Positions 17,091-27,400 of a DNA stretch of 64,000 bases are shown here, piece by piece. This DNA is from Rivularia sp034931125. GTDB lineage: Bacteria; Cyanobacteriota; Cyanobacteriia; Cyanobacteriales; Nostocaceae. The notes beneath the pieces were generated by a model, which was not told the DNA's origin, did not search any database, and saw only the letters and a list, made by a program, of their open reading frames with translations. The position numbers and the translations under genes are program-made. The stretch is taken from assembly GCF_034931125.1 (NCBI RefSeq), contig NZ_JAYGHM010000041.1, forward strand, positions 1 to 64,000. Reading direction: 5' to 3'. Positions within the stretch are counted from its first letter, which is position 1; each line of letters opens with the position of its first letter.

Positions 17091-17941
17091 TATTGAGAAA
17101 TGGCAGTCTGTATTTCTGAATTTGGTGAAAATGTGAGATTAGGAAAATTATGAGTTTGTCCGTGGTTATTCTCAGAAAAATCTCTCAACTTTATCGAACT
17201 ATCATCTTCGTTTTCAGAACATATTGAAACTGGTGAATGTTTCATTTCTTCAGCAATCCAGGTTTCAAACATACGATCGAGAAGATGCTGTCGCATGGTT
17301 TCATCTAATTGAGCTTTTATAATCTTCTCCAACCGTAAAATTACAAACCATTCTCCCAACTTTGTAGGTGCTAATAATTCCCCTGGAGCCGATGTAGAAA
17401 GCATAGACGCTATGGTAGGATGGGGCATACTCAACTCTACTGGCCCAATTAATCCACCAGTTTGCGCTTCTTGCCCTTCTGAATATTCTCTGGCGCTATC
17501 GGTAAAGCTGGCTTCTCCTGCCTGTATACGAAAAAATAATTCTTGAGCTACTTCCATCTCAATAACGCGGATTAGCGAATATACTACTTTATCGAATTGA
17601 GATTTGTTTGCTAAAAAATAGGATTCTACCCGACTTCCCCAAGTAGCTTGTTTTAATTTCTCTATCCGTAATTCCCTGGTAGCTAATTCTTCTAATTGCT
17701 CCAAACTCATACCGTAATACTGAATAAAGCCAATACGCGCTTCTTCTGACTCTATCTGGTTTTTACGGTAAAAATCAGTTGTTGCGATCGCCGTTTCTTC
17801 GTCGGTTAATTTAATACCAGCAATACCTTGGTTAATTATCAGAATCCGACCTAATACAGGTAACATTTGATTACCAGCCAATAGGTGTGGTAATTCGGTG
17901 GTAGAAATTGTCCGATTGCCGAATTTGAGTAGCTGAGCCAT
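17090..17941 (-). CDS. SurA/PpiC-like peptidylprolyl isomerase-related protein, 283 aa
   Basis: The N-terminal half is a helical SurA-like chaperone region. Residues about 115-210 contain a parvulin-like segment (ASFTDSAREYSEGQEAQTGG, then GELLAPTKLGEWFVIL), as in PpiC-type isomerases. The C-terminal 45 residues are Ser/Asn-rich and possibly disordered. There is no obvious signal peptide, so a cytoplasmic or co-exporter chaperone role is possible. In cyanobacteria such proteins often accompany HlyB-type ABC genes. Here its stop overlaps the ABC start by one base. It is the first gene of the secretion operon. Confidence 0.8.
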   Translation of the reverse strand: MAQLLKFGNRTISTTELPHLLAGNQMLPVLGRILIINQGIAGIKLTDEETAIATTDFYRKNQIESEEARIGFIQYYGMSLEQLEELATRELRIEKLKQATWGSRVESYFLANKSQFDKVVYSLIRVIEMEVAQELFFRIQAGEASFTDSAREYSEGQEAQTGGLIGPVELSMPHPTIASMLSTSAPGELLAPTKLGEWFVILRLEKIIKAQLDETMRQHLLDRMFETWIAEEMKHSPVSICSENEDDSSIKLRDFSENNHGQTHNFPNLTFSPNSEIQTAISQ

Positions 17942-18152
17942 AGAAAGCGGAATTATACGGGTAGATTGTGTTCTTACGATAAAGAATCAATAGTTTCTAC
18001 CGCATCATGGCTTTCTTAAATTAGCGATGGCAACCATAGCTATACGCAATTAGGTAAGCAATAATTTATATAAATTAAGTAAAATTACTAATGTATGTGA
18101 AGCATTGTATTAGCGAAAACATAAATTAAAGTTATACAATTATCGCTAATTT

Positions 18153-20297
18153 ATGCATCCCAGTATTTCCATTATCATCACAGTATACAATCGCTCACAT
18201 TATCTTGGAACTGCTATAGAAAGCGTTCTTAACCAAACTCATCACGATTTTGAGCTAATTATTTGGGACGATGCAAGTACTGATAACTCTCTAGACATTG
18301 CTTATCAGTATGCACAAAAAGATAAACGTATTCGAGTAATTGCTGCTAAAAAAAATACAGGGTTTCCCACCGCTATTAAAACCGCAGTTGAAGCTACTAC
18401 AGGAGATTATATTGGTTGGGTAGATAGTGACGATATGCTTGCTTCTTCAGCGATTGAAGAAACAAGTTTGATTCTCAATAATCATCCTCAAGTAGGACTT
18501 GTTTACACCGACTATGAATTGATGAATTCACAAGGAAAATTGCGCGGATTAGGAAACCGTTGTAGGATACCTTACTCCAAAGAAGGTTTATTGGTAGATT
18601 TAATGACCTTTCATTTTCGGTTGATTCGTCGTAGCGTTTATGATGCGGTTGGTGGTGTAGACGATAGCTTTGAATCTGGTGAAGATTACGATTTATGTTT
18701 GAAGTTATCTGAAGTCACTGAAGTTTACCATATCGCTAAACCTCTTTATTATTATCGCCGTCATGATAGCAACGTTAGCAACGATAATTTGAAAAATATT
18801 TATTGGTCACAAAAAGCAATCAACGACGCACTAAAACGAAGGGGATTAGACTCTAATTACGAACTTGATACTCATCTTACTGCTTTTTTTAGTATTAAAC
18901 CTAAGTTAAAAAAAAAGACCATTATAAATAATCAACTTCAAACAGAGTTATTAAATACAGCAACTCAGAAACCAATTTTAGATGAAAAAAATTCACCGAA
19001 GGTTTCTATTATTATTCCCTGCTATAACCCAGGTATGATGCTAGAACGCTGCTTGAATTCGTGTTTTGAGCAAACTTATCCTAATATAGAAATTATCATT
19101 GTTGATAACAATTCAACTGACGGCTCAATCGAAGTCGCTCGTCAACTAGCTGCTAATAGTTCTTATCGTGTCATCTTTACAAGCTGTCATAATCAAGGAC
19201 AAAATAATGCTTTCAATCACGGGTTTACTTTAGCAAAAGGTGATTACATCCAATGGTTGGATGCTGATGATGAATTGATGCCTGATAAAATCGAATTACA
19301 AGTAAAAGCATTAGAACAGAACCCTGACTTTGATATTGCTTATGGAGATTGGGAATATTGTTTTTATAAGAGTCTTGTTAAAAAAGGGGATAATCCACAA
19401 CATATAATTCCTCAACCAAAATGTGAATATCGATTCGGTTTTACCTCTCGACAATACGAAGACTATTTGCTACAATCCTTATCTCACAATTGGCAACCTC
19501 CTCTTTCGTACTTGCTACGTCGCGCCAGTGCAGTTAAATTACAAGAATTACTTGCCTGGAATCCACAAACTTTCCTTGCCACAGACCGAGAATACTATAC
19601 TATTGCAGCTATTATTGGTATGCGTTTTCTCTACGTTCCGAATGCTTTGGTACGTTATAACTTTTGGTCGCCCATCCAAAATAGCCGTAAAACTTCTGAC
19701 AAAGGGCGTTCTGAATGTTATAAAAAAATGCATCTGCGCTTCCAGGAAATTGCTGCACAACAACCAGCAGAAAGAATTACTAAGCAACATTGGTCATTGC
19801 TCAAACAAAATTGGGATTTATGGAAACTCGCACCAGTCACACTGATACAAAAAGCGGATAATATTTTTCTAATTAATAATCTCACTCAGTTTGGAATAAC
19901 TATAACTCTTTCTGAAGCAAAGATTATTAGCGCGTTAAATAAAATAAATACGGCTTGTACTTTGGAAAATTATGCAAGTTGGGTTGTACATTTAATGGCA
20001 CAACGAATTGTACTTTTACCCCTGATTGATAGTTATGACAAACTGGTAGAAGAATTATCGAGATGGGTAGGAATAAAATATTCTCCTTTGCATGATAAAT
20101 CATCTTGGAAATACCCATCTCAACCAGAAAATAATAAAGAACAATTTAAAAAGCTAATTAATACGATACCTTGGTTTGCTCCACTTTTTGAACAGCAAAG
20201 ATTAGCAGTTTTTTATGCTTTAGATAAATTACGTAATGCTCGAATGCTTGTTAAAGATACGCAATTAGAATCTACTTTCAGTATATTAAGTGTTTGA
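18153..20297 (+). CDS. Two-domain GT2 glycosyltransferase, 714 aa
   Basis: Residues 1-240 and about 280-510 are each a GT-A fold of glycosyltransferase family 2. The first has VYNR, IIWDD and the DSDD metal/nucleotide-sugar motif (91-94). The second has PCYN, IIVDN and DADD (370-373). Residues 510-714 are helical with no clear family. It is a cytosolic enzyme without obvious membrane helices. The substrate cannot be told. Linked to the secretion genes, glycosylation of the exported protein or of surface polysaccharide is possible. It is convergent with the next GT2 gene (1 nt apart) and divergent from the secretion operon. The segment 17942-18152 between them holds an inverted TTAGCGA/TCGCTAA pair. 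Confidence 0.85.
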   Translation: MHPSISIIITVYNRSHYLGTAIESVLNQTHHDFELIIWDDASTDNSLDIAYQYAQKDKRIRVIAAKKNTGFPTAIKTAVEATTGDYIGWVDSDDMLASSAIEETSLILNNHPQVGLVYTDYELMNSQGKLRGLGNRCRIPYSKEGLLVDLMTFHFRLIRRSVYDAVGGVDDSFESGEDYDLCLKLSEVTEVYHIAKPLYYYRRHDSNVSNDNLKNIYWSQKAINDALKRRGLDSNYELDTHLTAFFSIKPKLKKKTIINNQLQTELLNTATQKPILDEKNSPKVSIIIPCYNPGMMLERCLNSCFEQTYPNIEIIIVDNNSTDGSIEVARQLAANSSYRVIFTSCHNQGQNNAFNHGFTLAKGDYIQWLDADDELMPDKIELQVKALEQNPDFDIAYGDWEYCFYKSLVKKGDNPQHIIPQPKCEYRFGFTSRQYEDYLLQSLSHNWQPPLSYLLRRASAVKLQELLAWNPQTFLATDREYYTIAAIIGMRFLYVPNALVRYNFWSPIQNSRKTSDKGRSECYKKMHLRFQEIAAQQPAERITKQHWSLLKQNWDLWKLAPVTLIQKADNIFLINNLTQFGITITLSEAKIISALNKINTACTLENYASWVVHLMAQRIVLLPLIDSYDKLVEELSRWVGIKYSPLHDKSSWKYPSQPENNKEQFKKLINTIPWFAPLFEQQRLAVFYALDKLRNARMLVKDTQLESTFSILSV

Positions 20298-21062
20298 TTA
20301 TGATTTGATTTTCTTTTTGAGATAATAATGACCAACAATTTCTACTTCAATTTCATATTCAGATGACATTTTACGACGTTCCAATGCTTTTGCGATTGCT
20401 TGTTGGGAATTATAAATTAATTCTACGCGCTTCTGAGATGATATACAGCCTGGATGATGACGGTAGTAATATAATGGACGTTGGAGATGATTTATTTGTG
20501 TGATTTCTGATAATCTTAAGCATAGATCGTAATCTTGGACAAATCCAGATTCTGAATCAATTCCACCTGCTTGTAAGAATACTTCTTTACGCATCAACCG
20601 AAAATGGAAAGTCATAAAATCAACCAGCAATCTATCTTTGGAATAAGGAATTTGGCAGCGCTTTCCTTTACCTAAAACTTTATTGTTTTCATTTATGACT
20701 AAGTAATCGGTATACACCATTCCACAAATGGGATTGTTATCTAAAACTATTGCGGTTTCTTCTAATGCTGTTGGTGCTAAAATATCATCGCTATCTACCC
20801 AGCCCACATAAGTTCCAGTAGTAGTTGAAAATGCACCTTTTAATGCAAGAGTTGGTCCAGTGTGTTGTGCTGCAATTACTTTTATTCGCTTATCTTCTTG
20901 TGCATAATGGTTAGCAATATTTAACGAACTGTCAGTTGAACCATCATCCCAAATAATTAATTCAAAATCCTTTCTAGTTTGATTAAGGACGCTTTCAATT
21001 GTGGTGCTAAGATAACTTTCTCGGTTGTAAACAGGGATGACAATTGAAATGGTAGGAGTCAT
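20298..21062 (-). CDS. GT2 glycosyltransferase, 254 aa
   Basis: This is a single GT-A domain with VYNR, IIWDD and DSDD (residues 90-93). It is clearly homologous to the first domain of the neighbouring 714-aa enzyme, sharing runs such as IESVLNQT, DFELIIWDD and GWVDSDD. The two genes are tail to tail with adjoining stops, so one could have arisen from the other by inverted duplication. The ATG at 21062 lacks a good ribosome binding site. Confidence 0.85.
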   Translation of the reverse strand: MTPTISIVIPVYNRESYLSTTIESVLNQTRKDFELIIWDDGSTDSSLNIANHYAQEDKRIKVIAAQHTGPTLALKGAFSTTTGTYVGWVDSDDILAPTALEETAIVLDNNPICGMVYTDYLVINENNKVLGKGKRCQIPYSKDRLLVDFMTFHFRLMRKEVFLQAGGIDSESGFVQDYDLCLRLSEITQINHLQRPLYYYRHHPGCISSQKRVELIYNSQQAIAKALERRKMSSEYEIEVEIVGHYYLKKKIKS

Positions 21063-21433
21063 GAGAAAGTAAGGGGTTGAAGAAAAATTTAAATAAGAAA
21101 AGTTTCAGTTAATTTACATAAAAGAATCATTTAAACATTTATATTATTTGTATTGCTTTAAAAAGACAATTAGCAACTATACAGCTTATAGTTTGAATAA
21201 AAAAAATATCGTTTATTTCTTGCTTATTTTGATTATTTGTCTTCTTTAGTAATAGCAAATTTAATTTTTATGTACGCATAATGGCTTATTCGTTGCTATA
21301 AAACAATGATAAGTACACGTAAATCTATGGACGTATCTAATTTATTTTAGGTAAAAAAACTGATGAACAGATAAAACATGAATGGGTTCAAGGGTTCTAG
21401 AATAGAACCCTTGTTTTAGACTTACTTTACGCC
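21063..21433. other. Intergenic region between the giant gene and the GT2 gene
   Basis: This is AT-rich sequence with a strong hairpin at 21389-21413. The rest probably contains the promoter of the GT2 gene, but no clear -35/-10 was identified. No gene is seen. Confidence 0.6.
21389..21417 (-). terminator. Hairpin at the end of the giant gene
   Basis: CAAGGGTTCTA (21389-21399) and TAGAACCCTTG (21403-21413) form an 11-bp perfect stem with a 3-nt loop, 21 nt past the stop of the giant gene. On the minus strand there is no U tract. TTTT follows on the plus side only. It may act as a terminator or an mRNA-stabilising 3' hairpin. Confidence 0.5.
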
Positions 21434-24400
21434 CTATTCCCCATCAAGTAAAACCTGAAAATCAAGATACTTAAAGGTAAATTTAGTGCTTTCATCCCCA
21501 GCCATCAACCGTAAAGCATCAAAATCTTCATCGCTATTAAAGTTTATCTCCCCACTTCTTGTATCAAGGTTAAACAATTTTTCATCAACTACCGTATCTC
21601 CCCTCATCGCTACCACCTTAACAACCCCACCATTACTACCATTCGTTTGAACCCTATCCAAGCCCAGAATAGCCCCGCGAGCAGTGCTGTAATTATCGTT
21701 AGCTAAAATCTTCAACTGTAAAGCTTCATCCCCATCAATCCGCTTTCTGCTACCAGAATTACCATCATCCCCATCAGCTATACCTATTCCTTCTCCTTGA
21801 TCAACTCTAGTATTGTCAATCTTCTTCCACTTACCGTCTTCTGAATCAATAGCGGTAATTTCAATCCGTTCAAACACATTATCTAAAGCTTGATTTTGCT
21901 TCGCTTTAATTTGATTAACTAAAACATTGTTTTCATAGACTGTTGCTTTTCTATGCTTATCTAAAACAAACTTCAAGCTCGCGGTGGTAGGTTGAGCGGT
22001 ATGTACGGTTTCAAATTCAGCGGAGCGGAAGGTGAATTTTGTATCGTCATCCGCTGCTTGTAATTGCAATTTATCAAAAGCTTGATTGCTTAAGAAATAA
22101 AGTTCTTCGGTTTCCGAGCCGATAGTGTAGGTTTTACTTCCTACAATCACTCCGTTTCTATAAGCGACGATTTTAACTTTACCACCGTCGGTATTGTTAG
22201 CGATGGATTGAATTCTATCTACTTTGACAACTGCTGATAAAGCACTATTGTAATTATCATTGGCTTGAATTTCTAACTGTAAAATTTCATCGCGATCGAT
22301 CCGTTTCTTCCGTGATGTATTACCGTCTTCTCCGTCAGTAATACCGATTCCTTCCCCGTTATCGTGGAAAGTTCTATCTATTAACGGTTTAACGTTATCT
22401 TCGCTATCAATTGCAGTTACTTTAATTCTTTCAAAAGCATCAGCAACTGGTTGATTTTGACTGCCGCGAATTTGTTCGACTACCGTACCGTTTTCTTCAA
22501 CTTTGAGCGTCATCAATCTTTGAGAGAATTTTAGGTAAGTAGGAGCGGTATTATTGGTTTTAACTGCATCAAATTCCGCTGCTCTTAAGGTAAATTCGGT
22601 ATTGTCATCACCAGCCATTAAATGCAAGCGATCGAATATTGTATCGTTGGTAAACGTAATAGTTTGTTTTTTATCGGTTAATTCGTAAACTTGTTCTCCA
22701 ACAACCGTCGCACCTTGTAAAGCGATAATTTTAACCTTACCACCGATGGTTTTATCAAAACCTTGAACCCTATCTACGGTGACGTAAGCAGTTTTGGCGC
22801 TATCGTATTTATCGGTAGAATTAATTCTTATCTGTAAAACTTCATCACCGTCAATACGTTTCTTCCGCTTACTATTCCAATCTTCTCCATCAGTAATACC
22901 AATTCCTTCTCCATTGTCGTGGAAGGTTACGTCATCTAAAACGTTGGGTAAATCATCGCTGTTGAGAGCTACAATTTGCATTCTTTCAAATGCTAAAGGT
23001 TTAACTACTTTGTTTTGATTACCTCTAACGTCTTCTACTAATTGTGAATCTTCGTAAACTCTCAAGCTGAGTTTTTCCTGTTGGAATTTAAGTTTGGTGA
23101 TTTCTAGTACATTTAGCTGGAGTGTATCGGTTGTAGAAGCTCCGTCATTGTCAGTAACGGTTAATGTCACCGTGTAATTTCCAGGATTTGCGTAAATATG
23201 AGTCGGATTGAGGTAATCTGCTGCTTCACCTTCAATAACCGTACCATCACCAAAGTCCCATTTAATAGAGTGGGTATCTAAGATGCCGGAGTCGTTGAAG
23301 CTGCCGTTAAAGGTGATACTTTCCCCTTCTATGATTGTTCGTGAAATTCCTGCATTTACTATGGGAGCAAGGTTATTAACGGTTAATGTTTGAGTTTGTG
23401 TTGTGGATGCTCCGTCGTCATCTGTAACTGTCAAGGTGACGGTGTAATCTCCGTTATCTAAATATTTGTGGCTGACGTTATCACCTTGAATTGGAGTGCT
23501 ACCGTCACCAAAGTCCCATGTGTACGTAAGTTTATCATTGCCGGGGTCATTGGCGATCGCCTTAAACGTGGCGATATCTCCTTCATTTATATTGGTATCC
23601 CCAGTAATTTCTGTAATCGTGGGAGCGACGTTGTTAACGGTAACTGTAATGGTTTCCGTCGCAATTCCACCGTCACCGTCTTCTACCGTTAGAGTAACTG
23701 TGTAAATTCCATCGTCGGTAAAGATATGACTGACGTTTTCTCCAGTCTTCGGAGTGCTACCGTCACCAAAGTTCCAACTATACGTTAATTTATCATCTCC
23801 TGGATCGGTGACTGTTGCTGTGTAGTTAGCAGTGTCTCCTTCGTTAATTACGGTATCCCCGGTGATTTCTGTAATTGTGGGAGCAACGTTATCAACTTGT
23901 ACGGTTAATGTTTGTTGTGTGGAAGCTCCGTTTGTATCTTCTACGGTGACGGTTACGGTGTAGGTTCCGTTATCTACAAACTTATGATTGACAATCTTGC
24001 CAACTTGTGATTCTGCACCATCGCCGAAGTTCCATGTATACGTAAGATTATCATTTCCTGCATCGGTTGCGTTGGCGCTGAATGTTGCGGTATCCCCTTC
24101 GTTAATGTTGGTATCTCCAGTTAGTTCGGTAATTGTCGGTGCTGCGTTATTTACCGTAACGGTGAGTATATCTTGAGTCGCCGCACCATCCGAATCGGTA
24201 ATCGTTAAGGTAACGTTGTAAGTTCCAGGAGTTGCGTAGGTATGAGTTGGTTCTAAAATACCAGTTGCAACGAATGAGTCACCGAAATCCCACTCAATGG
24301 TATGAGTATCTAGTATTCCGGGGTCGGTAAAGCTGCCGTCGAAGTTAACTGTGGTTCCTTGTAAGGTGATTTGATTATCGAGCGCTTCCACAACTGGGGA

Positions 24401-27400
24401 AACATTATCAACATTTACAGTAAGGGTTTGTTGGGTACTTCCTCCTTGGTTGGTTACGGTTAAGGTAACTGTGTAGGTTCCGTTGTCGGCAAATTGATGA
24501 TTAACGGTTTCACCTTCCACAGTTGTGGAACCATCTCCGAAATCCCAGGTGTAAGTTAAGGTATCATCACCGTGGCTGGTTGCTGTGGCATTGAAGTTGG
24601 CAATCGCCCCTTCTTCTAAATTAGTATCGCCGGTAATTTCCGTAATCGTTGGTGCTGCATTATTAACTTGAATTTGTAAAGTATCGCTGCTGCTACCCCC
24701 ATCTTTATCGGTAACACTCAGCGTTGCAGTGTAGGTTCCAGGATTTGTGTAGGTATAATTTGGATTCAATTCATTTTCTACAACAGTTCCGTCTCCAAAT
24801 TCCCATCTAATTGTATGCGTATCTAATATTCCGGGGTCGGTATAGTTGCCGTTGAAGGTGATTGCTTGAAAATCTATGGTTGTTTGGTCTTCTCCTGCTG
24901 TGACGGTGGGAGCAATATTGTTGACATTTAAGGTCAGCGTTTCTACTGTTGATGCTCCGTTGCTGTCGGTGACGGTAAGGGTTGCGGTGTAGGTTCCATT
25001 ATCTAGGAAGGTATGGGTGACGCTTTGTCCGTTTAAGGTAGGAGTGTTGTCTCCGAAGTTCCAGCTATAAGTAATTTCTTCTTCATCAATTGCATTTGCG
25101 CTGAATGTGGCTGCTATTCCTTCTGATAGGTTGGGTTCTACGATAATTTCCCTGATGCTGGGAGCGCTGTTGTTTATCGTAATATTTACCGTTGCGGTGT
25201 TGGATGTGTTGTTGTCGTTGTCTTTGACAGTATAGGTAAAGGTATCGACTGTTGCATTACCGCTTGGAGTATACGTAATTGTTCCGTCGTCGTTGATTGT
25301 AATATTGCCGTTGACTGGTGCGGATTCTATTTGTATTGTGCTGGGGTTGATTGTTCCGTCTGCGTCGGTGTCGTTGTCTAAAACGTTGATTGTGACGGGT
25401 TTTCCTTGATTGGTGGTGGCGGTGTCGTTGTTGGCTGTAGGGATTAGTATGTCGTCTGTGAGAATGCGGACGTTATCTATTACTACTCTACTTTCTTTAT
25501 CGCCGAAGCCGAGGAGGTCGAAGTATAATGTGGCTTCTGTATTAGCGTTAATGTGGCTGATATCTATGGTGACGGTGCGGGTGACGTTAAGGTCAATTTG
25601 ATTACCGCTGGAAGTAGTTCCGGATATGTTGACTTTATTGCTAAAGTATGCATCGCCGTCATGTTGGATGTTGAGTAGTGCGTCGGTATGCGTTAATCCG
25701 GCTGCGGTTCCTGCTAGGGATAAGTTTTGGTTGTTTAGGAGGGCGACTTCAAATGCATCTCCGGGAGCGAGGTTACTGGTGTCTAGGTCGGATTCTAGGA
25801 TTGTGAATTGGAGGTATTTGGCTTCTTCTGGGATGATGAAGTTTTGGGTGAAGCTGCTGTTTAGGCGGGATTCTTCGGTTAGGACTGCTTGTCCTTGGAT
25901 GATGTTGGCTGCTCCACGGGTTGACCAGTTTTCTGGGGTGTCGAAGGTGCCGTTGTTGATTCCAATTAGTGGGTCGGATGTGAGTGGTGCGGTTAATTGT
26001 GCTAGTGTTGGGTCGCTTTCTCCTGAGCGTAGCAGGTTGAGTATTTGTAAGTTTAGTAATGATGGCAGCTTCCGCACTCCTGGTCTTAATGTTGTGTTCA
26101 TTAAGTCGTAGGGATGCGCTTCTGAGTCGAGGTGGCTACCGTCGGGGCTGAGAGTGGCGGTGAAGTTGTCTGCTACGAAGGTTTTCTTGCCGTTAATGGT
26201 TTGGATGTGACGGTCGAATTCGTTGTATCCGGAGATGAAGCCTGCTAGGTGTCCGAGTTCGTGGAGAATTGTTGTTAGGAGGTCGTATTTTCCGTGGGCT
26301 TCTGAATCGGCTGTTGCTAGGAGTGCTGTGTCGGTTAGGGTGTGCGAAAATTCGCTGTGGTCTAAGGGGGTGGTGTCGATGAACCAGCCGAGTTCGTTTG
26401 CGTTGTGGTCGATGAGGATTTTTCCTCCGTTGGGGATTCCTTGGTCGGTGAATTCTGTGACTTGGGCTTCTGCTAGTTGTCCGGTGGGGAGGTCGGTTAT
26501 TTCTAGGGTTAGGTTAAGTGGGTTATCTTGTAGTGTGTTGGTTGATGTGGGAACTGAATTATGGATGGTAAAGAATTGCACCAAAGGTATGCTGATGGGG
26601 AGCGTGACTTTAGTGGGGTTGATTTGAGAGAAGCTCGTATTCGAGGTAAGCGTGGTAGTGACCCAATCTTGAAGGATGCTATTTTCAAAGGTGCTAACTT
26701 GAGCGGAATTATCAGCTATCACATTGACTTCAGTGGAGCCGATCTGAGTAATGCCTGCCTGGAAGGAACTGATATCGAGTACGCTAATTTGAGAGGTGCC
26801 AACCTGGGTGGAGCTAATTTGAGGAGTGCCAGTTTGGCTGAAACCGACTTGAGTAGTGCCGACTTGAGAAATGCCGACTTGACCAGTGCTAATATCAGTA
26901 ACGCTAACCTGACTGATGCCAACTTGTTGGGAGCTAATTTGAGTGGAATCATCCAAGAAGGAACCCTTTTCTGTAATACCACTATGCCAGACGGGAGTAT
27001 TTACAACGACCCCACTAGGGTTATTGAAGCTTCCGAACTGCTTCGGCGTTATGCTGCTGGGGAGAGAATATTCGATAAAGTCATCTTGAATCGCATCGAT
27101 TTGAGTAGTGCCCATATGCCAGGTATCAGCTTGGAAGAGGCTATCTTGAGTAATGCCAATTTGAGCCGCATCAATCTGGAAGATGCCAACTTGGCTAGGG
27201 TTAACTTCAAAAGTGCTAATTTGACTGGTGCTAATTTGATTTGTGCTAATTTGTTGGGTGCCGACTTTACTGATGCTGATTTGCGGAATGCCGATTTGAG
27301 TGGTGCTGATATGACCAGCGTTAATTTGAGTGGTGCTAATTTGACTGGTATGAAGTGGGAAGGTGCTTTGCTCGATGGAGTCAAATTGTGGAATACCACT

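Noticed and set aside
25626..26627. Plus-strand frames of 161 and 134 codons next to the pentapeptide gene
   Set aside because: They lack repeats or any family motif and are explained as open antisense frames of a G/T-rich strand.
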